A DNA stretch of 64,000 nucleotides. It comes from Lysobacter antibioticus. GTDB taxonomy: Bacteria > Pseudomonadota > Gammaproteobacteria > Xanthomonadales > Xanthomonadaceae. Shown one piece after another: positions 43,251 through 53,565 of the stretch (positions are counted from its first letter, which is position 1; each line of letters begins with the position of its first letter). The translations under genes and the position numbers were made by a program. Location: assembly GCF_000731095.1 (NCBI RefSeq), contig NZ_JMTZ01000040.1, positions 1 through 64,000 of the forward strand, given 5' to 3'. The notes below the pieces were generated by a model that saw nothing but the letters and a program-made list of their open reading frames with translations, made no database searches and was not told the DNA's origin.

Positions 43251-43280
43251 CAAAAAAGGCCCGGGCGATGAGCCCGGGCT
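43251..43280 (-). terminator. Rho-independent terminator of the tonB-like gene
   Basis: On the minus strand: stem GCCCGGGC/GCCCGGGC around TCATC, followed by C and a run of six T. It starts about 25 bases past the stop at 43305. Confidence 0.88.
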
Positions 43281-43304
43281 TCGGTTCGGCGCGTCGTTCG
43301 AGAA

Positions 43305-43976
43305 TTATTGATCCAGCTTGAACTCGATCGGCACGCGGCCGCGCGCCTGCACCGGTTGGCCGTTGCTCATCGCCGGCTGGAAGGTCCAGCGGTTCAGCAC
43401 GACCTTGCGCGCGGCCTGGTCGAGCAGGCGATGGCCGCTGCTGCGCACGATGCTGACGTCGATCGGCTTGCCGTCGATGCCGACCAGGATCTCCAGCTCG
43501 ACCACCCCGGTCAGGCCTTCGCGCACCGCCTGCGGCGGATAGCTCGGCGGCGGGTTCTTCAGGCTTTGCAGGACCGCGCCGGTCAGGGTCTGCGGCCCCA
43601 GGTCGATCTGCGGCGTGGCCCGGGCGACGGTCTCGGCACCGGCGAAATCGATCGGTTGCGGGTCGGGGTTGTCGACCACGACCGGCGGGGCTTCGACCGG
43701 CTGGACCTGCGGCTGGGGATGGACGATGGGTTGCTGCCGTGGCCTCTGGACGACCTCGACCAGTTTCGGCGGCGGCGGCGGTTCGACGAGCACCCTGGGC
43801 CTGGGAAGGAATTCCGGGATCACCGGTTCTTCGGGCGACACCAGCAAACGCGGCGCGCTCAGCGGGACCAGCATCAACATCAGCATCGCCGCGTTGAAGG
43901 CGATGGCGCCGGCGTTGGCGGCGATGCGGGTGCCGTCCAATGGCGTGTGGGAGTGAGAGGGAATCGCGCGAACCAT
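43305..43976 (-). CDS. Energy transducer TonB-like protein
   Basis: A 223-residue protein with an N-terminal inner-membrane helix (about 20-44), a Pro-rich periplasmic spacer (about 50-110, PEFLPRPRVLVEPPPPPKLVEVV) and a C-terminal TonB domain (about 140-221): YPPQAVREGLTGVVELEILVGIDG and KVVLNRWTFQPAMSNGQPVQ. TonB proteins pass proton-motive energy from ExbB/ExbD to outer-membrane receptors. No exbB or exbD is adjacent, so it is probably one of several TonB paralogues, as is common in this family of bacteria. AAGGAGG lies six bases before the ATG at 43976. A good terminator follows. Confidence 0.92.
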   Translation of the reverse strand: MVRAIPSHSHTPLDGTRIAANAGAIAFNAAMLMLMLVPLSAPRLLVSPEEPVIPEFLPRPRVLVEPPPPPKLVEVVQRPRQQPIVHPQPQVQPVEAPPVVVDNPDPQPIDFAGAETVARATPQIDLGPQTLTGAVLQSLKNPPPSYPPQAVREGLTGVVELEILVGIDGKPIDVSIVRSSGHRLLDQAARKVVLNRWTFQPAMSNGQPVQARGRVPIEFKLDQ

Positions 43977-44330
43977 GAGCTACCTCCTTGGCTTGTCTGA
44001 CATCACTGACAACGTTCGGATACCGCCGGCGGGGTTGAGCAAGAACAGTGGTGCCGCGTCACAAAAATGCGCCGGCCGATTTGCGGATGCAAGCGCTTCT
44101 CGTTTGCGACTTTGGTCGGCCTGCGGCGCGTTCGACGGCCACCGGCGACACCCGCAGACGAGGGCGGTGCTTGAAAAATCGCCGGGTTTTTTCGCTTCGG
44201 CGCAGCGTTCGGCGCGCCGGCCCGCGGCCCACCCGCGAACGATGGATGCTGAATGGACGGCAACGTCGCCGTGGCGGGCATGCGCTTGGCCACTTGCCGG
44301 CCTGCATTCGTCGATGCCGCCGCGCGCAAG
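43977..44330. other. Non-coding gap upstream of the tonB-like gene
   Basis: About 350 bases between the tonB-like gene and the terminator of the SIMPL operon. It holds the ribosome binding site of the tonB-like gene (43983-43989) and a direct repeat CTGACA at 43997-44002 and 44006-44011. Base composition is less extreme than in the flanking genes. No gene is supported. Confidence 0.5.
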
Positions 44331-44360
44331 AAACAAGAAGGCCCGCTTGCGCGGGCCTTC
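44331..44360 (-). terminator. Rho-independent terminator of the SIMPL operon
   Basis: Perfect ten-base stem GAAGGCCCGC/GCGGGCCTTC with a four-base loop; on the minus strand it runs into TTGTTTCTTG. It lies about 28 bases past the stop at 44388. Confidence 0.85.
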
Positions 44361-44387
44361 CTGGTGTCTACGGCTCGGGAGCCCGGC

Positions 44388-44576
44388 TCAGCGGTCAGTC
44401 GGGTCCGGGCCGCTCTCGGGTTCGCGCTGCAGCCCGCCCTCGTCGGGGTTCGGCGGCTTGCGCGGATGCGGCTGGCGCGCGTCGTCGGGATTGCGCGGCT
44501 GCGGTTCCGGGTAGCCAGGCGTGCGGCCCGGCTTCGGATCCGGCGCCGGCGGCGCGGTCTTGGTCGGGCCGGCCAT
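44388..44576 (-). CDS. Small proline-rich protein of unknown function
   Basis: A possible 62-residue protein I do not recognise. It is polar and about one quarter to one third proline, with Asp, Arg and Gly filling the rest, and no cysteine, signal peptide or membrane segment; it is probably disordered. It starts two bases after the SIMPL-domain gene stop and ends just before that operon's terminator, which supports it as a real downstream cistron. It has no strong ribosome binding site, so it may rely on coupling to the upstream gene. The low complexity makes a chance frame possible. Confidence 0.55.
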   Translation of the reverse strand: MAGPTKTAPPAPDPKPGRTPGYPEPQPRNPDDARQPHPRKPPNPDEGGLQREPESGPDPTDR

Positions 44577-44578
44577 GC

Positions 44579-45349
44579 TTACTTACCCAGCTCGAAGACG
44601 ACGTCGAGGGTCATCGACAAGGCGTTCTCGCCCGGCGCGATCGGCGTGTCGGCCGACGCCTTTTCCATCCGGCCCATGGCCATCATCGGCATCGGCATCG
44701 GCGGTCCGAAGCGCGCGCCTTCGCTGACGCTGACGATGCGGCGGACCTTCATGCCCAGGGTCTTGGCGTACATCTCGGCGCGGGCCTGGGCCTTCTCGAT
44801 GGCGCTGCGGCGGGCTTCGTCGTAGGCGACGTCCTTTTCCTTGTCGTCGATATCGAAGCTGGGGCCGTTGATCTGGTTGGCGCCGGTGGCGACCAGGGCG
44901 TCGAGGATCTTGCCGAGCTTGGACAGGTCGCGCACGACGATGTTGACGTTGTTGTTGGCCTGGTAGCCGGTGATGACCGGCGGCTGGTTCTCGGCGTAGC
45001 GGTACTGCGGGTTGAGGTTGATGCCGCCGGTCTGGACGTCGCGGTCGGCGATGCCGGCGGCCTTGATCGCGGCCACGACCTTGCTCATCTGCTCGGCGTT
45101 GGCGCGCATCGCGGCATTGGCGTCGGCGGCCTGGGTGACCACGCCGGTCGACAAGGTGGCGATGTTCGGCGTGCGGCGCGCCTCGGCCTGGGCCGACACC
45201 GACAGCAGGGTGCCGTCGCTGGCGACGTAGGCGGGCGCGGTCTGGGCTTGGGCGGTCATGGCGGTTGCGGCTCCGAAGGCGAGGAAAGCGGCGAGCGCCA
45301 GCGGGCGCAACGAAAGGCGGGCGAAAGACTGTGGCGACGACCGGGTCAT
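44579..45349 (-). CDS. Exported SIMPL-domain (DUF541) protein
   Basis: A 256-residue protein with a signal peptide (about 1-36, ending AQAQ) and a SIMPL/DUF541 domain (about 45-255). Typical blocks are LSVSAQAEARRTPNIATLSTGVV, TGGINLNPQYRYAENQPPVITGYQANNNVNI and YDEARRSAIEKAQARAEMYAKTLG. Relatives form periplasmic or surface oligomers linked to oxidative-stress tolerance (E. coli YggE), but the mechanism is unclear. AAGGAG lies about seven bases before the ATG at 45349. It is cotranscribed with the proline-rich small gene and ends in a clear terminator. Confidence 0.9.
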   Translation of the reverse strand: MTRSSPQSFARLSLRPLALAAFLAFGAATAMTAQAQTAPAYVASDGTLLSVSAQAEARRTPNIATLSTGVVTQAADANAAMRANAEQMSKVVAAIKAAGIADRDVQTGGINLNPQYRYAENQPPVITGYQANNNVNIVVRDLSKLGKILDALVATGANQINGPSFDIDDKEKDVAYDEARRSAIEKAQARAEMYAKTLGMKVRRIVSVSEGARFGPPMPMPMMAMGRMEKASADTPIAPGENALSMTLDVVFELGK

Positions 45350-45473
45350 GTGGTGCTCCTTGAAGGACGAGGGGTAGGGTCTTGCTGAACTGGTGAACGA
45401 ACCGTGATTCGTTACGGGGTTTGCGCGGCTCGTCGTCGGCTGGCGCTCAGTCAGCGCGGGTTATGCTTTCCGT

Positions 45474-46043
45474 ATGCTCTATCTTGCCTCCAAGTCGCCG
45501 CGGCGACGCGAATTGCTGACCCGCCTCGGCCTGGAATTCGGCGTACTCGATCTCGACGTGCCCGAACACCGCCAGCCCAACGAACCGGCGCAGGAGTACG
45601 TCCGCCGGGTCGCCCGCGAGAAAGCCGGCGCCGGCCTGTTGCAGGTGCTCGGCAATCCGACCGCGCTGGTGCTGGGGTCCGACACCGAGGTCGTGCTCGA
45701 CGACGAGGTGTTCGGCAAGCCGCGCGATGCCGACGATGCCGCGGCGATGCTGCGCAAGCTGTCGGGGCGCACCCACCAGGTGATTTCGGCGGTGTCGCTG
45801 GTCTCGCGCTCGCGCGAGGCGCAGGCGCTGTCGGTCTCGCAGGTCAGCTTCGCCGAGCTCGATGAGGCGACGATCGCGCGTTATGTCGCCAGCGGCGAGC
45901 CCGAGGGCAAGGCCGGCGCCTATGCGATCCAGGGCGGCGCCGAGGTCTTCGTACGGCATCTGGCCGGCAGTTATTCGGGGGTGATGGGGTTGCCGCTGCA
46001 CGAGACGGCGCGGCTGCTGCGGGAGTTCGGCGTCGGCGGCTAG
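45474..46043 (+). CDS. yhdE: Maf-like dTTP/UTP pyrophosphatase (YhdE type)
   Basis: A 189-residue Maf-fold nucleotide pyrophosphatase that removes dTTP/UTP and modified pyrimidine nucleotides. The N-terminal [15 protein letters not shown] holds the phosphate-binding Ser/Arg cluster, and [20 protein letters not shown] contains the catalytic Asp and Lys. The block [16 protein letters not shown] and the position next to rng match E. coli YhdE rather than its paralogue YceF, which acts on m7GTP. rng follows 80 bases downstream, beginning the conserved maf-rng-yhdP-tldD run. Confidence 0.94.
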   Translation: MLYLASKSPRRRELLTRLGLEFGVLDLDVPEHRQPNEPAQEYVRRVAREKAGAGLLQVLGNPTALVLGSDTEVVLDDEVFGKPRDADDAAAMLRKLSGRTHQVISAVSLVSRSREAQALSVSQVSFAELDEATIARYVASGEPEGKAGAYAIQGGAEVFVRHLAGSYSGVMGLPLHETARLLREFGVGG

Positions 46044-46123
46044 GCCGCCGCGCTTACGTTCGACCGCGCTGCACCGCGTTCTTTCCATCCGACGTTCGCC
46101 TGACTTGGGACCCACCCTGCCTC

Positions 46124-47611
46124 ATGACTGAAGAAATCCTGGTCAACGTCACTCCGCGCGAAACCCGCGTCGCCGTCGTCGAGAACGGCATGCTGCAGGA
46201 GCTGCACATCGAGCGCGGCTGGCGCCGTGGCGTGGTCGGCAACATCTACAAGGGCAAGGTCCAGCGGGTGATGCCGGGCATGCAGGCGGCGTTCGTCGAG
46301 ATCGGCCTGGAGCGCGCGGCGTTCCTGCACGCGGCCGACATCGTCAAGCACAACCCGGTCGGTGAAGGCGAGGGCGACGAAGCGCCGCTGCCGCCGACGC
46401 CGACCCGGCCAATCGCCGAGCTGCTGCGCGAGGGTCAGGAAATCATCGTCCAGGTAGTCAAGGACCCGATCGGCAGCAAGGGCGCGCGCCTGACCACCCA
46501 GCTCAGTATTCCCTCGCGTTATCTGGTGCTGCTGCCGCGCACCCGCGTGGTCGGGGTGTCGGCGCGGATCGAGGACGAGGGCGAGCGCGCGCGGCTGAAG
46601 TCGCTGGTCACGACCCTGGCCCCGGCCGGCGACAACCACGGCTACATCGTGCGCACCAATGCCGAGAGCCAGCCCGAGGAAGCCCTGGCCGAGGACATCG
46701 GCTATCTGAGCCGGGCCTGGGCCCTGATCGCCGAGAAATCGCAGAGCTCGAAAGTCGGCGAACGCGTTTACGAAGACCTGAGCCTGCCGCTGCGCGCGGT
46801 GCGCGACCTGATCCGCCGTGACGTCGAGAAGGTCAAGGTCGACTCGCGCGAGACCTGCGAGCGCCTGCGCAGCTTCGCCGCGCAGTACATGCCGGGGCTG
46901 GCCGAGAAGATCGAGCACTACACCGGCGCGCGGCCGATCTTCGACCTGTACGGGGTCGAGGACGAGATCCAGCGCGCGCTCGACAAGGAAGTGCCGCTGA
47001 AGTCCGGCGGCTATCTGGTCATCGACCAGACCGAGGCGATGACGACGATCGACGTCAACACCGGTTCCTTCCTGGGTCAACGCAATCTCGAGGAGACCGT
47101 TTACCGGACCAATCTCGAGGCGGCGCAGTCGGTCGCCCGGCAACTGCGGCTGCGCAACCTGGGCGGCATCATCATCATCGACTTCATCGACATGACCGAC
47201 CTGGAGCATCGCCGCCAGGTGCTGCGCCAGTTGGAAAAGGCGCTGACCCGCGATCACGCCAAGACCACGGTCTACGAATTCTCGCCGCTGGGCCTGGTGG
47301 AGATGACCCGCAAGCGCACCACCGAGAGCCTGGAACGCCAGCTCAGCGAGGCCTGCCACGAATGCGGCGGCCGCGGCACCTTGAAGACGCCGGAAACGGT
47401 GACCTACGAGATCTTCCGCGAGATCGTCCGCCAGGTGCGCCAGTTCGATGCCGCGCGTTTGCTGGTCATCGCATCGCCGAAGGTGGTCGCGCGGATCACC
47501 GACGAAGAATCGGCGGCGGTGGCGGAGCTGGAGGAATTCCTCGGCAAGTCGATCCGCTTCCAGGCCGAGGACCAGTACGCGCAGGAGCAGTTCGATGTGG
47601 TTTTGCTCTGA
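46124..47611 (+). CDS. rng: Ribonuclease G
   Basis: A 495-residue endoribonuclease that matures the 5' end of 16S rRNA and decays some mRNAs. It has an N-terminal S1-type RNA-binding region (about 37-125, VVGNIYKGKVQRVMPGMQAAFVEIG), the RNase E/G catalytic core with metal-binding Asp in TTIDVNTGSF and IIIDFIDM, and a CHECGG zinc-link motif near 409. There is no long C-terminal scaffold, which separates RNase G from RNase E. Length matches E. coli RNase G (489). A large inverted repeat separates it from yhdP. Confidence 0.96.
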   Translation: MTEEILVNVTPRETRVAVVENGMLQELHIERGWRRGVVGNIYKGKVQRVMPGMQAAFVEIGLERAAFLHAADIVKHNPVGEGEGDEAPLPPTPTRPIAELLREGQEIIVQVVKDPIGSKGARLTTQLSIPSRYLVLLPRTRVVGVSARIEDEGERARLKSLVTTLAPAGDNHGYIVRTNAESQPEEALAEDIGYLSRAWALIAEKSQSSKVGERVYEDLSLPLRAVRDLIRRDVEKVKVDSRETCERLRSFAAQYMPGLAEKIEHYTGARPIFDLYGVEDEIQRALDKEVPLKSGGYLVIDQTEAMTTIDVNTGSFLGQRNLEETVYRTNLEAAQSVARQLRLRNLGGIIIIDFIDMTDLEHRRQVLRQLEKALTRDHAKTTVYEFSPLGLVEMTRKRTTESLERQLSEACHECGGRGTLKTPETVTYEIFREIVRQVRQFDAARLLVIASPKVVARITDEESAAVAELEEFLGKSIRFQAEDQYAQEQFDVVLL

Positions 47612-47614
47612 AGC

Positions 47615-47702
47615 CGGGAATCGGGAATCGGGATTCGGGATTCGTAACAGCGAAGCCCGGCTTTTGATTTTCCGATTCCCGAATCCCCATTCCCGATTCC
47701 CG
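47615..47702. repeat. 30-bp inverted repeat of GGGAATC heptamers
   Basis: Left arm 47615-47644 consists of CGGGAAT-type heptamers; right arm 47673-47702 is its inverted copy, matching at 28 of 30 positions. The 28-base loop contains a smaller stem AAGCC/GGCTT followed by TTTTGATTTT. It starts four bases past the rng stop and ends 26 bases before yhdP. The form resembles intergenic heptamer repeats common in Xanthomonadaceae, but only one copy is present here. Confidence 0.9.
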
Positions 47703-47728
47703 TCGGGCGCGCGCGGAGCGCGGGCCTG

Positions 47729-50700
47729 ATGCCTACCCCGCTGCGCCGCCGCTTGCGCATGGCCCGTCGTGGCGCCTTCTATGGCGTCGCGATCGTGCTC
47801 GTGCTGGTGGCGGTGCTGTTGGGTGCGGCGAGCCAGGTCCTGCCCTTGGCCGAAAGCCATCCGGATCGCGTCGCGGCCTGGTTGAGCCAGCGCGCCGGGC
47901 GGCCGGTGGCGTTCGACAAGGTCGAGACGCAGTGGACGCGGCGCGGCCCCTTGCTGCGCCTGGATGGATTACGCATCGGCGAGGGCAGCCAGGCCTTCAC
48001 CATCGGCGATGCCGAAATGCTGGTCTCGGTGTACGCCGGGCTGCTGCCGGGGCAATCGTTCTCGGAGCTGCGCCTCAAGGGCCTCGACCTGACCCTGGAG
48101 CGCAGCGACGACGGCCGTTGGAAAGTGCGCGGTCTGCCCGGCCAGCAGGACACGCGCCAGCGCGATCCGCTGTCGGCGCTCGAAGGCCTGGGCGAACTGC
48201 AGGTCATCGATGGCCGGCTTGCGGTGATCGCGCCTTCGCTCGGCATCGATGCGCGGGTGCCGAAGATCGACCTGCGTCTGCGCGTCGACGGCAAGCGCGT
48301 GCGCGCCGGCGTCCGCGCCTGGCCTACGGTCGGCGTGGCCGGTGCGCCGTCGACGCCGCTCGATGCGGTGGTGGACTTCGATCGCGAGCGCGGCGACGGC
48401 CGCGCCTATGCCGGCGCCACCCGCGCCGACCTGACCGGCTGGTCGCCCTTGCTCAAGCTCGCCGGCATCCGGGTCGAGTCGGGCCAGGGCCGGGCCGAGG
48501 CCTGGGCGGAACTGCGCGACCACCGCGTCGCTTCGGTGACGGTGTCGGCTGCGCTCGACCGCGTCGGTCTGCGCGCCGAGCGTGCGCAGCCAGGGACGAA
48601 CACGGCTGCGGCCGCGGCGCGCGTCGATTTCGAACACGTCGAAACCTTGTCGCACTGGCGCCTGACCGATCACGGTTGGCGTTTCGACGCTTCCAAGCTG
48701 CGCATCGGCAGCGGCGAGGAAGTGCAGCAGCTCGACGGCCTCGCCGTCGCCGGCGGCGAGCATTACGCGCTGCGCGCCGAACGCATCGATGCCGGCCCGT
48801 TGATCGCGGTGGCCGCGCTCAGCGACGCCTTGCCGGAACGCTTGCGCAACTGGTTCGAAACCGCCAAGCCGCGGGCGTCGCTGCGTAATATCGCGCTCAA
48901 CGGCCGCCGCGGCGGCCCGATGTTCGCGAGCGCGAGAATCGAAGCGCTCGGCTTCGACGCGGTCGGCGATGCGCCGGGTTTGCAGGGCCTGGCCGGCGGT
49001 TTCGAGGGCGATGCCGATGGTTTCACCCTCGACCTCGACGAAAACTCACCGATGCGCTTCGACTGGCCGCGCGGTTTCGGCGTGCCGCATGCGGTCAAGC
49101 TGCAGGGCCGCGTCGGCGGCTGGCGCGAAGGCGCGGGCTGGCGCGTGGGCACCACCGCGTTGCGCGTACGCGGCGACGATTTCGGCGTCAGCGCGCGCGG
49201 CGGTCTGTGGTGGCAGGGCGACGGCACGCGGCCGTGGATCGATATCGCCGCCGACATCGACCCGACCCAGGTTCCGGTCGCCAAGGGCTTCTGGATCCGC
49301 AACCGCATGTCGGCCAAGTTGGTGAACTGGCTCGACACCGCCCTGGTCGGCGGGCGCCTGAACAATGCGCGCGCGGTGATATCCGGCGACCTCGACGATT
49401 GGCCGTTCAATCGCAATAACGGCCTGTTCGAAGCCAGTGCCCGTCTCGACGATGCGGTGGTGAAGTTCCAGCCGGAATGGCCGGCGGTCGAAGGCCTGGA
49501 CGCCGAGGTGCGTTTCGTCGCCGACGGCTTCAGCGTCGAAGGCAGCGGCCGCATCGCCGGTGTCGGCGTGCGCAAGGTCGGCGCCGGAATCGATCACTAC
49601 AAGGACGGCCATCTGCGCGTGCAGGCCGAAGCCGCGGCGGATGCGGCGCAGTTGCAGGCGCTGCTCAAGCAAAGCCCGCTGCGCAAGGACCACGCCGACA
49701 CGCTCGACAATCTGCGCGCCAGCGGCCCGGCGCGGGTCGGGTTCGAGATGCAGATGCCCTTGCAGCCGAACAGCATCACCCGCATCGCCGGCACGGTCGA
49801 CCTGGACAACGCCAAGCTCGCCGATCCGCGCTGGAAGATCGCCTTCGAACAAGTACGCGGCCATGCCGAGTACGGCCGCGGCGGTTTCCGCGCCGAGGAT
49901 CTCGCGGTGATGCACGAAGGCGCGCCGGGCAAGCTGTCGCTGCGCGCGGGCGACGAGTTCGTGCGCGATCGCGGCAACGTGTTCGAGGCCGGGCTCGATG
50001 TCGTGTCCGGCGCCGACGAGTTGATCGGGCGCGGTCCGGACGAGTTGGCCTGGTTGAAGTCCTATCTCGACGGGCGTTCGCTGTGGACGGTCGGGATCTC
50101 CATTCCGAGGGCCGCGCAGGCCGCCGGCACGACGCCGAGGCCCGGCGTGTCCGCGCCGACGCCGACTCTGTTGCGTTTGCAGTCGAATTTGGTCGGTACC
50201 GCGCTGACTTTGCCGCCGCCGCTCGACAAGGCCGCCGCGGCGAGTCTGCCGGCGACCATCGAAACTCCATTGCCGCTCGGCAGCGGCGATGTGCGCGTCG
50301 GCCTCGGCAATGTCCTGGCCTTGCGCGCACGCAGCGCCGCCGGCAAGACCGGCGTGCGCGTCGTGCTCGGTGCGAACCGCGTCGACGAAGCGCCGCCGGC
50401 CAGCGGCCTGATCGCCACCGGCCGCGCCGCGACGCTCGAGGCGATCGACTGGATCGCGATCGCGCACGGCGGCGGCAGCGGCGACGGCCTTGCGCTGCAG
50501 CGCATCGACGTCACCGCGCAGCATCTGCAATTGCTCGGCGGCAGTTTCCCGAACACGCGCGTGATCGTCGCGCCGGCGCCGCGCGGCGCGACCGCGGTGC
50601 GCGCCGAGGGCGCGGCGCTCGAAGGCGCGCTGCTGATTCCGGGCGGCGAGGGCGGCACCATCGCCGGGCGTTTCGCCCGTGTGCACTGGCGCACGCCGAC

Positions 50701-51685
50701 CGCGTCGCCATCGACGTCGGCGCCCGCGAGTGCGGCCGCAACCAACGCGACCGCCACGGTCGGCAGCGCGCCGGCGAGCGCGGCCGCGAACGCGGCGGCC
50801 GGCGGCGCCAACGCCATCGACCCGGCGAAGATCCCCGCGCTCGCGCTCGACATCACCGAGCTGCGGGTCGGCGACGCCGCGCTCGGCAAGGCGATGATAC
50901 GCACGCGGCCGACACCGGCCGGCCTGCGCATCGAACAACTGAGCACCCGCGCCGACAAACAGTCGCTCGACATCAGCGGCGACTGGACCGGCCGCGGCGC
51001 GGCGGCGCGCACCCATTTGAACGTCGCCCTCGACAGCGGCGACGTCGGCGCGTTGCTCGGCGGTTTCGGTTTCGCCGGCCAGATCGGTGGCGGCAAGGCC
51101 AAGGCCAAGCTCGATGCGGGTTGGCCGGGCAGCCCGGCGGCGTTCGCACTGGGTTCGCTCGAAGGCAGCCTGAGCCTGGAGGCGCGTAACGGCCGCCTGA
51201 TCGAGGTCGAGCCCGGCGCCGGCCGCGTGCTCGGCCTGCTCAGCATCGCCCAGTTGCCGCGCCGCCTGACCCTCGACTTCCGCGACCTGTTCTCGAAAGG
51301 CTTCGCCTTCGATCGCATCGACGGCACCGTGCGCTTCGGCAACGGCACCGCGCGCAGCGACAATCTGGTGATCGACGGTCCGGCCGCGGCGATCGCCATC
51401 CGCGGTGCGGCGGATCTGCGCGCTCAGCGCTACGACCAGACCATCGAAGTGCGGCCCAAGGCGGCCAATCTGCTGACCGCGTTCGGCGCGCTCGCGGCCG
51501 GCCCGGTCGGCGCGGCGATCGGTGCGGCGGCGAACGCGGTGCTGCAGAAACCGCTCGGCAGCCTGGCCTCGAAGACCTACCGGGTCACCGGGCCGTGGAA
51601 AGAGCCGAAGGTCGAGGTGGTGACGCGCGAGCAGACGCGTTTGACGCCGCCGGTGGCGCCGCCCGTCGCGCCACCGCCGGGCTGA
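47729..51685 (+). CDS. yhdP: YhdP family AsmA-like phospholipid transport protein
   Basis: A 1318-residue envelope protein of the YhdP/TIGR02099 family, one of the large AsmA-like proteins that bridge the periplasm and move phospholipids to the outer membrane. An N-terminal helix (about 14-38) anchors it in the inner membrane. The long body is beta-rich, with the DUF3971-like region (about 50-900) and an AsmA-type C-terminus (about 1130-1300, with [40 protein letters not shown]). An Ala/Ser-rich low-complexity linker lies near 990-1030. Length is normal for the family (E. coli 1266). Its place between rng and tldD is conserved. Confidence 0.94.
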   Translation: MPTPLRRRLRMARRGAFYGVAIVLVLVAVLLGAASQVLPLAESHPDRVAAWLSQRAGRPVAFDKVETQWTRRGPLLRLDGLRIGEGSQAFTIGDAEMLVSVYAGLLPGQSFSELRLKGLDLTLERSDDGRWKVRGLPGQQDTRQRDPLSALEGLGELQVIDGRLAVIAPSLGIDARVPKIDLRLRVDGKRVRAGVRAWPTVGVAGAPSTPLDAVVDFDRERGDGRAYAGATRADLTGWSPLLKLAGIRVESGQGRAEAWAELRDHRVASVTVSAALDRVGLRAERAQPGTNTAAAAARVDFEHVETLSHWRLTDHGWRFDASKLRIGSGEEVQQLDGLAVAGGEHYALRAERIDAGPLIAVAALSDALPERLRNWFETAKPRASLRNIALNGRRGGPMFASARIEALGFDAVGDAPGLQGLAGGFEGDADGFTLDLDENSPMRFDWPRGFGVPHAVKLQGRVGGWREGAGWRVGTTALRVRGDDFGVSARGGLWWQGDGTRPWIDIAADIDPTQVPVAKGFWIRNRMSAKLVNWLDTALVGGRLNNARAVISGDLDDWPFNRNNGLFEASARLDDAVVKFQPEWPAVEGLDAEVRFVADGFSVEGSGRIAGVGVRKVGAGIDHYKDGHLRVQAEAAADAAQLQALLKQSPLRKDHADTLDNLRASGPARVGFEMQMPLQPNSITRIAGTVDLDNAKLADPRWKIAFEQVRGHAEYGRGGFRAEDLAVMHEGAPGKLSLRAGDEFVRDRGNVFEAGLDVVSGADELIGRGPDELAWLKSYLDGRSLWTVGISIPRAAQAAGTTPRPGVSAPTPTLLRLQSNLVGTALTLPPPLDKAAAASLPATIETPLPLGSGDVRVGLGNVLALRARSAAGKTGVRVVLGANRVDEAPPASGLIATGRAATLEAIDWIAIAHGGGSGDGLALQRIDVTAQHLQLLGGSFPNTRVIVAPAPRGATAVRAEGAALEGALLIPGGEGGTIAGRFARVHWRTPTASPSTSAPASAAATNATATVGSAPASAAANAAAGGANAIDPAKIPALALDITELRVGDAALGKAMIRTRPTPAGLRIEQLSTRADKQSLDISGDWTGRGAAARTHLNVALDSGDVGALLGGFGFAGQIGGGKAKAKLDAGWPGSPAAFALGSLEGSLSLEARNGRLIEVEPGAGRVLGLLSIAQLPRRLTLDFRDLFSKGFAFDRIDGTVRFGNGTARSDNLVIDGPAAAIAIRGAADLRAQRYDQTIEVRPKAANLLTAFGALAAGPVGAAIGAAANAVLQKPLGSLASKTYRVTGPWKEPKVEVVTREQTRLTPPVAPPVAPPPG

Positions 51686-51992
51686 ACGGCGATTCACCCC
51701 GCACGCCAGCTCCGCCTCGGTTCGGCTGCGGCCCACCGCGCCAGAGCGGGCGATGGCGGGCGAGGGGGGCGAATCGGTTCGGCCCAAACCGGCCGAGCCC
51801 CGGCCGCAGCCGCTTGCGGCGGTTGATTGCGCCGGCCGCCGCCACCATTTCGGTTTCGACAACGGGGTTGCGACACGGTTTCCCGCGCCGCACCCGTCCA
51901 CACTCGTCCACACTCGTCCGGGTGGCCGCGGACCGCGCCAAACCGCCGCCGCGCCGCCTAAGATGACCCTTCCACGTCCCCATGGTTCCGAT
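51686..51992. other. Non-coding gap between yhdP and tldD
   Basis: About 307 bases without a supported gene. It contains a short tandem duplication, GTCCACACTC twice (about 51896-51915), some 80 bases before tldD. An ATG at 51963 is in frame with tldD but would add 10 residues not found in relatives. Confidence 0.5.
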
Positions 51993-53435
51993 ATGACCCT
52001 TCCCCTGCAGATCGCCGAAAACCGCCTCTTGTTGCCCGCCGGGCTCGATGCCGGCGGCCTGGAGCGCAGCTTCGGCACCTTGCTCGGGCCGGGCATCGAT
52101 TTCGGCGACCTGTATTTCCAGCATTCGCGCCGCGAGAGCTGGAGCGTCGAGGACGGCATCGTCAAGGACGGTTCGCATTCGATCGAGCAGGGCGTCGGCG
52201 TGCGCGCGATCAGCGGCGAGAAGACCGGCTTCGCCTATTCCGACGAGATCAACAGCGAGGCCTTGCTGGCGGCATCGAGGTCGGCGCGCGCGATCGCCCG
52301 CGACGGTCATGCGCAATCGGCGAAGACGCTGGTGCGCGGCGGCGGGCGTTCGCTGTACCCGAGCGAAGATCCGATCGACTCGATCGGCAACGAAACCAAG
52401 GTCGAGGCGCTGCGCCGTATCGACAAGCTGCTGCGCGCGGCCGACCCGCGGGTCAAGCAGGTCATCGTCAGCCTCAGCGGCGGCATCGACACGATCCTGG
52501 TGGCGCGCAGCGACGGTGTACTCGCCGCCGACGTACGCCCGCTGGTGCGGCTCAACGTGCAGATCATCGTCGAACACAATGGCCGCCGCGAAAGCGGTTA
52601 TGCCGGCGGCGGCGGCCGCTACAGTTACGCCGAACTGCTCGGCGGCGACAAGCCCGACCGGCTCGCGCGCGAAGCGCTGCGCCAGGCGCTGGTGAACCTG
52701 GAGGCGATCGATGCGCCGGCCGGGATCATGCCGGTCGTGCTCGGCCCGGGCTGGCCCGGTGTGCTCCTGCACGAAGCGGTCGGTCACGGCCTGGAAGGCG
52801 ATTTCAACCGCAAGGGCACCTCGACCTATGCCGGCCGCATGGGCCAGCGCGTGGCCTCGCCCGGCGTGACCATCGTCGACGACGGCACCCTCGACGGCCG
52901 CCGCGGTTCGCTCAACATCGACGACGAAGGCACGCCGACCAACTGCACCACCTTGATCGAAGACGGCGTCCTGGTCGGCTACATGCAGGACACCCTCAAT
53001 GCGCGCTTGATGGGCATGGCGCCGACCGGCAACGGCCGTCGCGAGTCTTTCGCCCATCTGCCGATGCCGCGCATGACCAACACCTACATGCTGGCCGGCC
53101 AGCACGATCCCGAAGAGATGATCCGCTCGGTCAAGAAGGGCTTATACGCGGTCAACTTCGGCGGCGGCCAGGTCGACATCACTAGCGGCAAGTACGTGTT
53201 CTCGGCGACCGAGGCCTATCTGATCGAAGACGGCAAGGTCACCGCGCCGGTCAAGGGCGCGACCCTGATCGGCAACGGCCCAGAGACGATGCAGAAGGTG
53301 CGCATGATCGGCCACGATCTCGCGCTCGACGAAGGCGTCGGCGTGTGCGGCAAGGACGGGCAGAGCGTGCCGGTCGGCGTCGGCCAGCCCTCGCTGTTGA
53401 TCGAAGGTCTGACGGTGGGTGGCACCAGCGCGTGA
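51993..53435 (+). CDS. tldD: Metalloprotease TldD
   Basis: A 480-residue catalytic subunit of the TldD/TldE protease, which trims peptides inside the heterodimer and is needed for microcin B17 maturation and CcdA decay in E. coli. The metal site HEAVGHG is in [19 protein letters not shown], with the third ligand cysteine expected in the NCTTLIEDG-like region. The C-terminus [22 protein letters not shown] is typical. The ATG at 51993 gives a length equal to E. coli TldD (481). Its partner pmbA/tldE lies downstream, separated by darP on the other strand. Confidence 0.95.
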   Translation: MTLPLQIAENRLLLPAGLDAGGLERSFGTLLGPGIDFGDLYFQHSRRESWSVEDGIVKDGSHSIEQGVGVRAISGEKTGFAYSDEINSEALLAASRSARAIARDGHAQSAKTLVRGGGRSLYPSEDPIDSIGNETKVEALRRIDKLLRAADPRVKQVIVSLSGGIDTILVARSDGVLAADVRPLVRLNVQIIVEHNGRRESGYAGGGGRYSYAELLGGDKPDRLAREALRQALVNLEAIDAPAGIMPVVLGPGWPGVLLHEAVGHGLEGDFNRKGTSTYAGRMGQRVASPGVTIVDDGTLDGRRGSLNIDDEGTPTNCTTLIEDGVLVGYMQDTLNARLMGMAPTGNGRRESFAHLPMPRMTNTYMLAGQHDPEEMIRSVKKGLYAVNFGGGQVDITSGKYVFSATEAYLIEDGKVTAPVKGATLIGNGPETMQKVRMIGHDLALDEGVGVCGKDGQSVPVGVGQPSLLIEGLTVGGTSA

Positions 53436-53456
53436 TCGCGGCGGCAAGCCATCGTT

Positions 53457-53482
53457 GCCTTCTCCCGCAGGCAGGAGAAGGC
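53457..53482. other. Hairpin between tldD and darP
   Basis: Perfect nine-base stem GCCTTCTCC/GGAGAAGGC with an eight-base loop, between the convergent tldD and darP genes. No T run follows on either strand; it may still slow read-through or be a dispersed palindrome. Confidence 0.5.
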
Positions 53483-53565
53483 GACGCAGAGCGCCGGATC
53501 GCAGTGCGCGACGATAGCCCGAGCCGGATGGCTCGGGCAGCGGGCTTCAACGCCGGCGACGAGCG

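Noticed and set aside
49046-52165. A very long open frame on the minus strand, opposite yhdP
   Set aside because: Its translation is rich in Arg, Ala and Asp-Arg runs with no domain, and it runs antisense to a complete, recognisable YhdP. High GC content creates such frames. The same holds for the minus-strand frames opposite leuS (22163-25207), lon (35270-37723), ppiD (38546-40957) and rhlE (665-2017).
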